64,000 nt of DNA from Sphingomonas_L flavalba_A (GCF_047553045.1 NZ_CP180208.1:248001-312000), one strand, 5' to 3'; numbered from the stretch's first letter, positions 41,977 to 49,880 are shown. A program made the numbers and translations. Notes: generated by a model from the sequence alone, not told the origin.

Positions 41977-42705
41977 ATGGGCTATGTGGAACCGCATCTG
42001 GACGAGCGTTGCGCGGCCTGCGTGGTGCGGGATCAGGCGCTGTGCGCCAGCCTCGCCGACGATGAACTGTCGGCGCTGAGCGCGATCGGGCGGAGCCGCC
42101 CGCTGGCGCGCGGGCAGACGCTGATCTGGGCCGGAGACAGCAGTTCCGTCTGCGCCAACATCGTCACCGGCGTGCTAAAGATGGCGACGGCGACCGCCGA
42201 CGGACGCGAGCAGATCGTCGGCCTGCTGTTCCCCGGCGATTTCGTCGGCCAGCCCTTTGTCGAGGAGGCGAGCCTGACCTTCGCCGCGCTGACCGATGCC
42301 AGCCTGTGCGTCTATCCGCGCGAGGGGTTCGTGGAGGTTCTGGCCGATTATCCGGCGCTGGAACGGCTGCTGCTCCAGCGGACGATGGCCGCGCTCGACG
42401 ATGCCCGCGCGCGGATGCTGACGCTCGGCCGGCGCAGCGCGGGCGAAAAGGTCGCCGGCTTCCTGCTGGAACTGGGCAACCGCCTGCCGCGCCGCCCCGG
42501 CGCGCCCGCGGCCGCCGGTTATGTCTTCGATCTGCCGCTGGGCCGTGCCCAGATTGCCGATGTGCTTGGTCTGACCATTGAAACCGTCAGCCGGCAACTG
42601 ACGCTGTTGCGGGCCAGCGGCGTGATTGCCCTGAGCGGCCGGCGCACCGTTGCGATCCATGAACCGACCCGCCTCAAGCGCCTGGCCGGTGCCGCCGGCG
42701 CCTGA
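41977..42705 (+). CDS. fnr: Fnr/FixK-family oxygen-sensing regulator
   Basis: 242 residues. Cysteines at about 12, 15 and 23 (RCAACVVRDQALC) plus one near 111 (SLCVYPREGF) match the four [4Fe-4S] ligands of FNR-type sensors. A cyclic-nucleotide-binding-like beta roll follows (LLFPGDFVGQPF), then a Crp-type helix-turn-helix with the recognition helix TIETVSRQLTLL, whose E and S-R fit a TTGAT half-site. Its probable target box lies just upstream between it and ccoN. Expected to activate the cbb3 oxidase when oxygen is scarce. Confidence 0.93.
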   Translation: MGYVEPHLDERCAACVVRDQALCASLADDELSALSAIGRSRPLARGQTLIWAGDSSSVCANIVTGVLKMATATADGREQIVGLLFPGDFVGQPFVEEASLTFAALTDASLCVYPREGFVEVLADYPALERLLLQRTMAALDDARARMLTLGRRSAGEKVAGFLLELGNRLPRRPGAPAAAGYVFDLPLGRAQIADVLGLTIETVSRQLTLLRASGVIALSGRRTVAIHEPTRLKRLAGAAGA

Positions 42706-42796
42706 GGCGTGAATCGCGACATGGTCGTGTGCGTGCTGGAAGAAGCGCTGCGCCGCTCAAGGACGAACGCGTCGCCGATCGGCAGGCAGCCGCACC

Positions 42797-42820
42797 AGTT
42801 GTGGACATACGTCCACAACT
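42797..42820. terminator. perfect 10-bp inverted repeat between fnr and brnA
   Basis: AGTTGTGGAC-ATAC-GTCCACAACT is a perfect stem of 10 bp with a 4-nt loop in the 142-bp gap between converging genes. It lacks a clear T-tract, so it may be a bidirectional hairpin terminator or a protein-binding palindrome. Confidence 0.45.
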
Positions 42821-42847
42821 GAATTGGCTGGCGAGCTTCCGGCGGCT

Positions 42848-43102
42848 TCAACCCTGCGCGCGGCGCAGGGCCTCGTTCATGCGGCTCTGCCAGCCGGGGC
42901 CAGCGGCCTTGAACTTCGCGATGATGTCGCGATCGATTCGGAGCGACACCTGCACCTTGTTGGACCCGCGCGGGCGCCCGCCCTTCGATTTGGGGAAGGC
43001 GGCGGCCAGTTCGGGATATTCGTCGAGGGGGCGGGCCCCGGCGAAATCCGCCTCGGTCCATTCCGGGTTGTCGTGGTCGAAAGTGACGGGCTTCTTAGGC
43101 AT
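42848..43102 (-). CDS. brnA: BrnA-type antitoxin
   Basis: 84 residues from the ATG at 43102, with AGGAGG ten bases upstream on the minus strand. The N-terminus MPKKPVTFDHDNPEWTEADF and the DNA-binding part GSNKVQVSLRIDRDIIAKFK with GWQSRMNEALR fit the BrnA family: a ribbon-helix-helix-like antitoxin that neutralises BrnT and represses the operon. The start overlaps the end of the brnT reading frame by 8 bp, the normal arrangement. The antitoxin appears intact although the toxin gene is frameshifted. Confidence 0.9.
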   Translation of the reverse strand: MPKKPVTFDHDNPEWTEADFAGARPLDEYPELAAAFPKSKGGRPRGSNKVQVSLRIDRDIIAKFKAAGPGWQSRMNEALRRAQG

Positions 43103-43344
43103 GGCGTCTGACCTCCTTGGCGTGGGCGCGGCGTAGGCTGATGGCGCACACCGTCTGGCCCGCGCAGGGTGGCAGCGGCGCAATGCCAGGTCCCGTCGAT
43201 GCGGCCGTAAACGCGGAACCGGGCTTCATCGAACCGATCATCGGCGACGACGATCGCGTCTTCCATGTCGGCGACGCGCGCCAGTGAGATGCCATGCTTG
43301 TCGCGGTTAATGGCGTCTTTCGCTGGATCGAACTCAATGTCCAT
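43095..43344 (-). pseudogene. brnT: BrnT-type ribonuclease toxin, frameshifted
   Basis: From the ATG at 43344 the protein reads MDIEFDPAKDAINRDKHGIS, the classical BrnT start, and continues to FRVYGRIDGTWHCAAATLRG. There the frame is lost. Dropping one base from the GGG run (plus-strand CCC at 43159-43161) restores QTVCAISLRRAHAKEVRRHA and a stop at 43095, the expected BrnT end with the conserved ISLRRA(H)A(K)E motif. The total of 250 bases is one more than a multiple of three. It is either an inactivating insertion, a programmed shift, or a base-call error in a G run. Confidence 0.88.
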
Positions 43345-43347
43345 ATG

Positions 43348-43367
43348 GTTATTGTGGATACAATAAC
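43348..43367. promoter_or_regulatory. candidate BrnA operator
   Basis: GTTATTGT-GGAT-ACAATAAC is a perfect 8-bp inverted repeat starting 4 bp upstream of the brnT ATG. BrnTA operons are known to be autorepressed by BrnA, so a palindrome at this position is a natural operator. It would also overlap the ribosome site. Confidence 0.5.
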
Positions 43368-43405
43368 CCATGACGTCAACAGGTTTTCGTATCTACAATT
43401 CGGCG

Positions 43406-43431
43406 CCAGCGTATGGATATCCATATGCTGG
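43406..43431. repeat. 26-bp near-perfect palindrome
   Basis: CCAGC-G-TATGGATATCCATA-T-GCTGG is symmetrical over 26 bp except for one mismatched pair. It lies 62 bp upstream of brnT. Possible regulatory site or recombination relic. Confidence 0.6.
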
Positions 43432-43436
43432 CTCGG

Positions 43437-43453
43437 CCGGACAAATTGTCCGG
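43437..43453. repeat. 17-bp perfect palindrome
   Basis: CCGGACAA-A-TTGTCCGG, perfect 8-bp arms around one central base, five bases after the previous palindrome. Confidence 0.6.
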
Positions 43454-43470
43454 GCAAGAGGCTTGCGACG

Positions 43471-43488
43471 CGTCACCATATGGTGACG
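43471..43488. repeat. 18-bp perfect palindrome
   Basis: CGTCACCATATGGTGACG is perfectly symmetrical. It is the fourth palindrome within 141 bp, and its CCATATGG core recurs at 43341-43348 at the brnT start codon. Confidence 0.65.
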
Positions 43489-43706
43489 ACTGCAGTCGCG
43501 CTTGGCTGGGTGACCTTTTTTGGAATTTACCGAAAAACAGGCTGGGCGGCGAGCGGCCATGCTGCATCCGTGTTGCATGTAGCCGCCGGCACTCATTCAG
43601 AAACGGCGGAAATCCGAGAGAAATGACGCAACGCCAAGCAACATATGGCGGCGCTCAATCGGCACGCCTGTCAGCAATTAAGATATTGATATAAGTCGAT
43701 TTTTGT

Positions 43707-43783
43707 TGGTAGCGGAGGAGGGACTTGAACCCCCGACACGCGGATTATGATTCCGCTGCTCTAACCAGCTGAGCTACTCCGCC
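43707..43783 (-). tRNA. tRNA-Met (CAT), elongator type
   Basis: A 77-nt cloverleaf on the minus strand with encoded CCA. The acceptor GGCGGAG pairs with CTCCGCT, D-arm GCTCAGCTGGTTAGAGC, anticodon stem GCGGA/TCCGC with loop ATCATAA (anticodon CAT), T-loop TTCAAGT. The acceptor stem begins with a G-T pair rather than the unpaired C1 of the initiator, so it is an elongator Met (or, less likely, the CAT-type Ile tRNA). Confidence 0.93.
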
Positions 43784-43903
43784 CCGTCGGGCTTGCGCGG
43801 AGGCGGCCTATAGGCACCGCGCCAACGGCGGTCAACAGCGTCCGGTGCCGCTGGTTGGCCACCGGGGCTTTCGCCCGTCCGCCGCCACGGCTAAAGCGGC
43901 GCG

Positions 43904-44560
43904 ATGAGCGATGTCGAGCGCCCGATCCTGACCCCGCCGGACGGCGCAGCCAAGGTGCTGCTGCACAGCTGCTGCGCGCCCTGTTCCGGCGAGGTGATGG
44001 AAGCGATGACCGCGAGCGGCATCGACTACACGATCTTCTTCTACAATCCGAACATCCACCCGAAGGAGGAGTATCTTCTCCGTAAGGAGGAGAATGTCCG
44101 CTTCGCCGAGAAGCACGGCATTCCGTTCGTCGACGCCGATTACGACACCACCAACTGGTTCAGGCGCGCCAAGGGCATGGAGTGGGAACCGGAGCGTGGC
44201 GCCCGCTGCACGATGTGCTTCGACATGCGGTTCGAGCGCACGGCGCTTTACGCGCATGAGCACGGCTTTCCGGTCATCACCAGTTCGCTCGGCATATCGC
44301 GCTGGAAGAACATGGCGCAGATCAACGATTGCGGTGAGCGGGCGGCGGCGCATTATCCCGGCATCGCCTACTGGACGTTCAACTGGCGCAAGGGCGGCGG
44401 CGCCAGCCGGATGATCGAGATTTCCAAGCGTGAGCATTTCTATCAGCAGGAATATTGCGGCTGCGTCTATTCACTGCGCGACACCAACGCCCATCGGGTC
44501 GCGCAGGGCCGCGACGAGATTCGCATCGGCGAGCTGTATTACGGGGACGACGGCGTCTGA
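43904..44560 (+). CDS. queH: epoxyqueuosine reductase QueH
   Basis: 218 residues. QueH reduces epoxyqueuosine in tRNA to queuosine, replacing the unrelated QueG. The cysteine pattern is present: LLHSCCAPCSGEVM at the N-terminus, GARCTMCFDMRFERTA in the middle, and EYCGCVYSLRD near the C-terminus, fitting the [4Fe-4S] cluster plus metal site described for the family. No other queuosine gene is adjacent. It runs away from the tRNA-Met gene. Confidence 0.93.
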   Translation: MSDVERPILTPPDGAAKVLLHSCCAPCSGEVMEAMTASGIDYTIFFYNPNIHPKEEYLLRKEENVRFAEKHGIPFVDADYDTTNWFRRAKGMEWEPERGARCTMCFDMRFERTALYAHEHGFPVITSSLGISRWKNMAQINDCGERAAAHYPGIAYWTFNWRKGGGASRMIEISKREHFYQQEYCGCVYSLRDTNAHRVAQGRDEIRIGELYYGDDGV

Positions 44561-44599
44561 GCGGCGGCCGCGCCGTTGCCCCTTGGACCCGGCAACTCG

Positions 44600-44618
44600 T
44601 CGCAACGAAATGTTGCGA
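44600..44618. promoter_or_regulatory. inverted repeat upstream of a small conserved gene
   Basis: TCGCAAC-GAAAT-GTTGCGA is a perfect 7-bp inverted repeat 48 bp before the next start codon and 40 bp after queH. It may be a queH terminator stem or an operator. No T-tract follows directly. Confidence 0.35.
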
Positions 44619-44666
44619 TGCACAAAAATCGTTGATCCGGCGACGGCGATCGGCCATTCTCGACTC

Positions 44667-44969
44667 ATGCAACCGAACAAGCTCCTGCTCGAGGCGATCG
44701 CGCTGCGCAAGTGCATCATGGCGACGTACAACCGCACCGCGTTCAAGCTGGCGCCGCACATCCTTTACACCCGTCACGACGACCTGTTCGTCGACGCGGT
44801 GACAGTGGAACGTGACGGCCGCCCTCCGCGCGAAATCAAGCTCGGCGCGTTCAAGCTCGCCGGACTGAGCGAGCTGGCGCTGACCAGCCAGACCTTCGAG
44901 ACGGAGGCGCTGTTCGATCCGTCTGCCGAGCGCTATGTCGACACGACGGTGTTCGCCGTCGAGCCGTGA
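44667..44969 (+). CDS. small conserved protein, possibly WYL-like
   Basis: 100 residues from the ATG at 44667. The centre LAPHILYTRHDDLFVDAVTV with REIKLGAFKLAGLSEL resembles the effector-sensing WYL fold, in which a small-ligand-binding beta barrel has similar spacing, but it lacks a DNA-binding domain. Close homologues seem common as single small proteins in alphaproteobacteria. I do not recognise a named function. It precedes the redoxin gene by 28 bp in the same direction. Confidence 0.65.
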   Translation: MQPNKLLLEAIALRKCIMATYNRTAFKLAPHILYTRHDDLFVDAVTVERDGRPPREIKLGAFKLAGLSELALTSQTFETEALFDPSAERYVDTTVFAVEP

Positions 44970-44997
44970 TTGCCCGCTGCCGGGCAGGGAGAGGGAC

Positions 44998-45483
44998 ATG
45001 GCGGATTTTCGCCCCGCGCCGGAACTGGACGTCACCGAATGGCTGAACACGCCGGAACCGCTCAGCCTTTCCGCGCTTCGCGGCCGGGTGGTGGTGGCGG
45101 AAGCGTTTCAGATGCTGTGCCCCGGCTGCGCGCAGATGGCGTTGCCGCAACTGGCGCGGGTGCATGAACAATTCAGCCGGATGGGCGTGGCGGTGCTCGG
45201 CTTGCACACCGTGTTCGAGCACCACGAGGCGCAAGGCCCGCGTTCGGCGCTGGAGGCGTTCCTGCGCGAATATCGCTACAGTTTCCCGGTCGGCATCGAC
45301 CGCCCCGCGCCCGAGGGGCGCGGGATGCCGGTGACGATGGCCGCGTACCGCATGGAAGGCACGCCGACGCTGATCCTGATCGACCGGCATGGGCGTCTGC
45401 GCCGTCAGGCGTTCGGTCATGTGCCCGACCTGCAACTGGGCGCCGAGATCATGGCGCTGATCGCGGAGCGCGACGCCGCCTGA
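44998..45483 (+). CDS. redoxin (AhpC/TSA / TlpA-like) family protein
   Basis: 161 residues from the ATG at 44998 behind a GGGAGAGGG ribosome site. A thioredoxin fold with the redox pair in EAFQMLCPGCAQMALPQL (CPGC), the cis-Pro region EGTPTLILIDRHGRLRRQ, and GVAVLGLHTVFEHHEA between them. No signal peptide, so it acts in the cytoplasm. CxxC plus the TPT cis-proline suggests a thiol-disulfide reductase rather than a peroxiredoxin. Partner unknown. Confidence 0.85.
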   Translation: MADFRPAPELDVTEWLNTPEPLSLSALRGRVVVAEAFQMLCPGCAQMALPQLARVHEQFSRMGVAVLGLHTVFEHHEAQGPRSALEAFLREYRYSFPVGIDRPAPEGRGMPVTMAAYRMEGTPTLILIDRHGRLRRQAFGHVPDLQLGAEIMALIAERDAA

Positions 45484-45648
45484 AGCCGCCGTCGCACCGG
45501 GCGACTTCCCTGCCCACGGCAGAAAACGGGACAGCGGCGCGCGCGCTCGGCGCTTGCCAAGGGGGGGTGTCGCCGGTAGCCCCGTCGCCAGGGGTGGCGC
45601 CTTGGCGTCGCGCATATGTGCAGCAGTTGTGCAGGCGGAGGGGCTGAC

Positions 45649-46203
45649 ATGGGGGAAATCGCGTCGCGGTCGCAGATACGCATGGCATTGCTCCGTCGCG
45701 CGCTGGTGACGGTGCCAGGGGTGGTTCTACTCGGTTTTGCATCGGCGAAATTTTCCGGTTCCACGACCGACAGCTACTGGTTCCAGCAGTTGGCGCTGCC
45801 GGCGTTCATGCCGCCGGACTGGCTGTTCCCGGTCGCCTGGACCATCCTCTATGCGCTGATCGGCATCGCGCTGGCGGTGGTGCTGAACGCGCGCGGCGCC
45901 GCCGGGCGCGCGCTGGCGATCGCGCTGTTCGTTGTCCAGCTGGCGCTGAATCTGGCCTGGTCGCCGCTATTCTTTCGCCTGCATCAGGTCGATGCGGCCT
46001 TCTGGCTGATTGTCGCGCTGCTCGCCGCCGCCGTTGCCACTGGTGCCCAGTTCGGCCGGGTGCGGGCGATCGCCGGCTGGCTGTTTCTGCCCTATATCAT
46101 GTGGATCGCCTTCGCCGCCGCGCTGAATTTCAGCATCGACCGGATGAATCCAGGGGCGGGAGAGGTTGTCGAGCCGGCCGCCTCTACCAACATACAGGTC
46201 TGA
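45649..46203 (+). CDS. tspO: TspO/MBR family membrane protein
   Basis: 184 residues with five membrane helices, starting at an ATG behind a GGAGGGG site. Family landmarks: ALPAFMPPDWLFPVAWTILY, the LNLAWSPLFF motif, and LPYIMWIAFAAALNFSI at the C-terminus. TspO proteins bind porphyrins, haem and sterols and affect tetrapyrrole balance and oxygen response. It is followed by ubiK at 11 bp. Confidence 0.92.
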   Translation: MGEIASRSQIRMALLRRALVTVPGVVLLGFASAKFSGSTTDSYWFQQLALPAFMPPDWLFPVAWTILYALIGIALAVVLNARGAAGRALAIALFVVQLALNLAWSPLFFRLHQVDAAFWLIVALLAAAVATGAQFGRVRAIAGWLFLPYIMWIAFAAALNFSIDRMNPGAGEVVEPAASTNIQV

Positions 46204-46214
46204 AGGAGATCGCG

Positions 46215-46502
46215 ATGCAATCCGAAAATCGCTTGTTCGAGGACCTGAGCAAGGTCGTGAACGGTTTCGCCGGGACGATTGCCGGCGTCGGCCGCGAGGC
46301 CGAGGCGGCGGCGCGCGAGCGTGCGCGCGAATGGATCGGCGGGCTGGATTTCGTCAGCCGCGACGAGTTCGAGGCTGTGAAAGCAATGGCGGCGGCAGCC
46401 CGCGACGAGGCGGACGCGCTCCGCGCGCGTCTCGACGCGCTGGAAGCGGCGGCGGGCGGCACGAAGCCTGTGCCGAAGCGGGCGCCGCGCAAGGGAGCCT
46501 GA
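46215..46502 (+). CDS. ubiK: ubiquinone biosynthesis accessory factor UbiK (BMFP family)
   Basis: 95 residues from an ATG with AAGGAG upstream. Membrane-fusogenic BMFP pattern: an amphipathic N-terminal part (LFEDLSKVVNGFAGTIAGVG) and a C-terminal coiled coil (SRDEFEAVKAM then ADALRARLDALEA), ending in a basic tail. UbiK associates with UbiJ in the ubiquinone synthesis complex. It is probably co-transcribed with tspO. Confidence 0.88.
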   Translation: MQSENRLFEDLSKVVNGFAGTIAGVGREAEAAARERAREWIGGLDFVSRDEFEAVKAMAAAARDEADALRARLDALEAAAGGTKPVPKRAPRKGA

Positions 46503-46653
46503 CTGTCCCGCCTGCTTTTTTGCGGGCAAGGCCGTTTCCGATCATGCACAAACGCCTCACCGCTTATCCACAGCTTTTTCCGCAGCGGGCTTGCCCGGCG
46601 GCCGCGATCGCGTCAGCTAAGCGGCGGGCGCGAAACGGGGCGATTGACGCCGA

Positions 46654-47166
46654 ATGACATTGGACGAATTCGAGGACACACCGGGCGACGAAGCCGCCCC
46701 GATCGACATGCTCGAGGATTATTTCGGCGCGCGTGGCTGGAGCTGTGACCGTGGCGGCGATGACGAGATCGTCGCCCATGTCCAGGGCAGCTGGGGCAAA
46801 TACGAGCTGCGCGGCGTGTGGCGGGAAGAGGACCGCGTTCTCCAGTTCCTGGCGATGCCCGACATCCGCGTGCCCGACGACAAGCGCGCGACGCTGTACG
46901 AGGCGATCGGGCTGGTCAACGAACAGCTATGGCTCGGCCATTTCGAACTGTGGGCGAACAGCGGCATCCTGCTGTTTCGTCACGCCGCGCTGCTTTCCGG
47001 CAATGACGGCCCGACGCTGGAGCTTGATCAGGCGGAAACGCTGGTCGAGGCGGCGATCGACGAATGCGAGCGCTTCTACCCGGTGTTCCAGTTCGTGCTG
47101 TGGGGCGGCAAAAGCCCGCGCGAGGCGATCGACGCCGCGCTGATCGAGACGCAGGGCGAGGCCTGA
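46654..47166 (+). CDS. YbjN domain-containing protein
   Basis: 170 residues. The body matches the alphaproteobacterial YbjN family: IDMLEDYFGARGWSCDRGG, EIVAHVQGSWGKYELRGVWR, LYEAIGLVNEQLWLGHFELW and FYPVFQFVLWGGKSPREAI. The structure is a type-III-secretion-chaperone-like fold. In E. coli YbjN overexpression affects motility and stress tolerance; no biochemical role is known. It is convergent with the diguanylate cyclase gene (16-bp gap) and usually sits next to proC in related genomes, as here. Confidence 0.88.
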   Translation: MTLDEFEDTPGDEAAPIDMLEDYFGARGWSCDRGGDDEIVAHVQGSWGKYELRGVWREEDRVLQFLAMPDIRVPDDKRATLYEAIGLVNEQLWLGHFELWANSGILLFRHAALLSGNDGPTLELDQAETLVEAAIDECERFYPVFQFVLWGGKSPREAIDAALIETQGEA

Positions 47167-47182
47167 ACCGCCGCGGGCGCGG

Positions 47183-48331
47183 TTATCCGCCGCTGCCGGA
47201 CCCTTCCGCCATCAGCACCTGATTGCGGCCATGACGCTTGGCGCGATAGAGCGCGGTGTCGGCGTTGCGCAACATGGTTCGGCCGTTCTCGTCATTGTGG
47301 AGTTCGGCGACGCCGGCGGAGAAGGTGACCTGGCCGATCGGATCGCCCGAATCCTTGAGGCCTAGCCGGCGCGCGGCAAGGGTGCGGCGCGCGTCGTCGA
47401 CCACCTCGAATGCCTGATCGGCGGTCTTGCCTTCGAACAGGATGACGAACTCCTCGCCGCCGTGGCGGGAGACGTGGCAGGCGTCGTTCGAGATGTCCGA
47501 CAGCAAACGGGCGACATATTTCAGTACCCGATCGCCGACCTCGTGGCCGTGGGTGTCGTTGATCTTCTTGAAATTGTCGATGTCGCAGAACGCCAGCGCC
47601 AGTGGAGCGCCGTTGCCGCGCGCGGCGTGGACGGCGCGGGCGAGCTGGCTTTCGAATGCGCGGCGGTTGGCGAGACCGGTCAGCGGATCGCTCTCCGCAA
47701 CCCGCTGGGCTTCGACAAGACTACTGCGCAAAGCGGATATCCGCTTGTCGGTCTGGCGCAGCTGGCGTTCTGCATCGCGGGTCTTCTCAATCATCGCGCG
47801 GGTCAGGAAGACCAGCGCGGCAAGGCTCTGATCACCACCCTCTGCGCCGTCTTCGCGGGACAGGCCGGCAACCTTGTCCTCCAGCGCTTCGCCATAGGCC
47901 TGGGCATCGGCGCCGGATTGCTTGACCACGCCGGCGATGCTGGCAAGGCCAAGCTGCGCTTCGTCGATTAGCTTGGACAGCGCCTCGGCTGACAATTCGC
48001 TGCGGGTTTCGGCCAGGATCGCCTCGGCCACTTCGTCGGTCAGCCGGCCGTCGCGCGCGATCGCCCGGTCGACGGCGAAGCGCAGCCGGCGATTGGAACC
48101 GAGGCAATAGGCATGGGCCAGTTCGTAATGGCTGGGCAGTGGTTCCAGCTGATTGGTGAACAGGAATACGCCGATCCGCTCGAACAGGTCGCGGCCGCTT
48201 TGGTCCGGCGCGTCTGCGTCGGCATCGTCGCCGCCCAGCATGGAACGGACGGCGTGGATCAGCCGGTTGGTACGTCGGTCGCCGGGCCTGTTTGTCGTCA
48301 CGCTGTCGCCTCTCTCGCGCATCGCCATCAC
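47183..48331 (-). CDS. GGDEF-domain diguanylate cyclase
   Basis: 382 residues. The N-terminal 200 residues are helical, without membrane segments, with a coiled coil just before the catalytic domain (DAERQLRQTDKRISALRSSL). The GGDEF domain starts DPLTGLANRRAF, carries FCDIDNFKKINDTHGHEVGD and the active-site loop SRHGGEEFVILFEG. The residue four before the expected I-site Asp is not Arg (ISND), so product feedback inhibition seems lost. It makes cyclic di-GMP in the cytoplasm. Divergent from proC. Confidence 0.92.
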   Translation of the reverse strand: MMAMRERGDSVTTNRPGDRRTNRLIHAVRSMLGGDDADADAPDQSGRDLFERIGVFLFTNQLEPLPSHYELAHAYCLGSNRRLRFAVDRAIARDGRLTDEVAEAILAETRSELSAEALSKLIDEAQLGLASIAGVVKQSGADAQAYGEALEDKVAGLSREDGAEGGDQSLAALVFLTRAMIEKTRDAERQLRQTDKRISALRSSLVEAQRVAESDPLTGLANRRAFESQLARAVHAARGNGAPLALAFCDIDNFKKINDTHGHEVGDRVLKYVARLLSDISNDACHVSRHGGEEFVILFEGKTADQAFEVVDDARRTLAARRLGLKDSGDPIGQVTFSAGVAELHNDENGRTMLRNADTALYRAKRHGRNQVLMAEGSGSGG

Positions 48332-48519
48332 TGTTTCTCCGTCTCGTCATGTTTAACGGCGGATTTCGTAATATTTTGCTAGGCGCTGGCGGCGGCGGCG
48401 AAAGATTGCGCCGCTTCGGAGGAAATTTTGCACGCGGATGCGGTGTATGGCCGCATCCGTTGAACGGGAAAGCCCGGATTCCCGATGAATTTCGCGCTGG
48501 CCGATTATAAGGGTGAGTG

Positions 48520-49347
48520 ATGACGACACTGGATGAAACGATGACACCGCTGTGGATGATCGGCTGCGGCAACATGGGCGGCGCGATGCTGACGCGCTGG
48601 ATCGCGGCCGGGCTGGACCCGGCGGCGGTGACGGTGGTGCGCCCAAGCGGCCAGCCGGTCGCGCCGGGGGTGCGCGTGGTCACGGCGATCCCGGTGGGCG
48701 AGGCGCCGCCGCGCACGCTGATCCTGGCGGTCAAGCCGCAGAAGCTGGCCGACGTCGCCGCCGACGTCGCGGCGGTGGTGGGGCCGGACAGCCTGGTCGT
48801 GTCGATCCTTGCCGGGGCGCGCGTTGCCGCCCTGCGCGATTATTTCCCCGGCGCCGGGGCGATCGTCCGCGCGCTGCCCAACACGCCGGTCGCGATCGGC
48901 AAGGGCGTTGTCGGGCTGCATGCGGGCACGGAAGCGGACGCCGGGGCGCGGGACGCGGCGGCGGCGCTGATGGCGCCGCTCGGGCTGGTCGAATGGATCG
49001 CCGACGAAGAGCAGTTCGATCTGGTCACCGCGCTGTCGGGCAGCGGGCCGGCCTTCCTGTTCCGCTTCGTCGGCGCGCTCGCCACCGCCGGGGCGGAGCT
49101 GGGCCTGCCGGCGGACCAGGCGGCGCGGCTGGCGATCGCCACCGTCGAGGGTGCCGCGCTGCTTGCCGCCGCTTCCGACGAGACGCCGGGCAAGCTGGCC
49201 GATCGCGTCGCCAGCCCCGGCGGGTCGACGCGTAAGGGGCTGGATGTGCTCGACGCCGAGGGCGGGCTGCTGCCGCTGCTACGTGAAACGCTGGCCGCCG
49301 CCGCCCGCCGCAATGCCGAGATGGCGGCAGAGGCGGTCAGAGCCTGA
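48520..49347 (+). CDS. proC: pyrroline-5-carboxylate reductase
   Basis: 275 residues from the ATG at 48520 (a GTG directly before it is also possible). ProC reduces pyrroline-5-carboxylate to proline with NAD(P)H. Seen: Rossmann motif WMIGCGNMGGAML, LILAVKPQKLADV, RALPNTPVAIGKG, the ALSGSGPAFLFRF helix and RVASPGGSTRKGLDVL. Its 3' end overlaps the converging MarR gene by 11 bp. Confidence 0.95.
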   Translation: MTTLDETMTPLWMIGCGNMGGAMLTRWIAAGLDPAAVTVVRPSGQPVAPGVRVVTAIPVGEAPPRTLILAVKPQKLADVAADVAAVVGPDSLVVSILAGARVAALRDYFPGAGAIVRALPNTPVAIGKGVVGLHAGTEADAGARDAAAALMAPLGLVEWIADEEQFDLVTALSGSGPAFLFRFVGALATAGAELGLPADQAARLAIATVEGAALLAAASDETPGKLADRVASPGGSTRKGLDVLDAEGGLLPLLRETLAAAARRNAEMAAEAVRA

Positions 49348-49819
49348 GTAGCCGGGCGCGCTCGCTTTCCGGGATCAGCCCTTCCAGCACCCGCCAGAAG
49401 CCGGTCACGGCGTCCTGCCCCGCCTCCGCATAGGCGGCGGCAAGGCGGCTGCGCATCGCCTCGTACAGCTGCGATTCCAGCGCGCGGCCGGCATCGGTCA
49501 GGCGCAGCAGCCGCTGGCGACGGTCGTTGCGGCCCTGCCGGGTCTCGACCAGCCCCTGCGCCGACAGGTCGGCCAGGACGCGGCCGAGCGACTGTTTGGT
49601 GATCGCCAGCAGGCGCAGCAGATCGGTGACGCTCAGGTCCGGCTGGCGGGCGATGAAATAGAGCGCGCGCTGGTGCGCCCGGCCCAGCCCGGCGGCGGCC
49701 AGCGCCGGCTCCAGCGCGCGGTGCAGCGCCGCCTGCCCGAAATGCATCAGTTCGATGCCGCGCCTCACCTCCGCCTCGCGGAGGAACAGCGCCGACGCTG
49801 CGGGACTCTGGCTGACCAT
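49337..49819 (-). CDS. MarR-family transcriptional regulator
   Basis: 160 residues from the ATG at 49819. Winged helix-turn-helix: LGRAHQRALYFIARQPDLSV, LLRLLAITKQSLGRVLADLS (recognition helix) and the wing QGRNDRRQRLLRLTDAGRAL. This matches MarR proteins near ilvE in sphingomonads. It is divergent from ilvE with a 90-bp gap, so ilvE and itself are natural targets. The ligand is unknown. Confidence 0.9.
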   Translation of the reverse strand: MVSQSPAASALFLREAEVRRGIELMHFGQAALHRALEPALAAAGLGRAHQRALYFIARQPDLSVTDLLRLLAITKQSLGRVLADLSAQGLVETRQGRNDRRQRLLRLTDAGRALESQLYEAMRSRLAAAYAEAGQDAVTGFWRVLEGLIPESERARLLRL

Positions 49820-49862
49820 GTTGACGCCTCTAGCGGCCGCGCCTAGGTCCGGGCAAGCCGCG

Positions 49863-49880
49863 ACCCGGTTGCCGCCGGGT
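49863..49880. promoter_or_regulatory. inverted repeat in the marR/ilvE divergent promoter
   Basis: ACCCGG-TTGCCG-CCGGGT, perfect 6-bp arms, lies 30 bp before ilvE and 44 bp from the MarR start. The size suits a MarR dimer. GC-rich palindromes arise easily by chance here, so confidence is low. Confidence 0.3.

Larger units (their letters stand above)
43345..43706. other. 362-bp non-coding, AT-richer region with palindromes upstream of brnT
   Basis: Between the toxin gene and tRNA-Met there is no family-like reading frame. The region contains four strong palindromes (listed separately), repeated CATATGG-type hexamers and a clearly lower GC content than its surroundings. It may hold the brnTA promoter and the scar of an acquired element next to a tRNA gene. 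Confidence 0.6.

Noticed and set aside
42519..43061. A 180-codon minus-strand frame overlapping fnr and brnA
   Set aside because: It is out of frame with the clear BrnA sequence and antisense to the Fnr helix-turn-helix; no family match.
45484..45648. A structured RNA or riboswitch before tspO
   Set aside because: There are GC-rich local stems, but no consensus of a known riboswitch class could be recognised.
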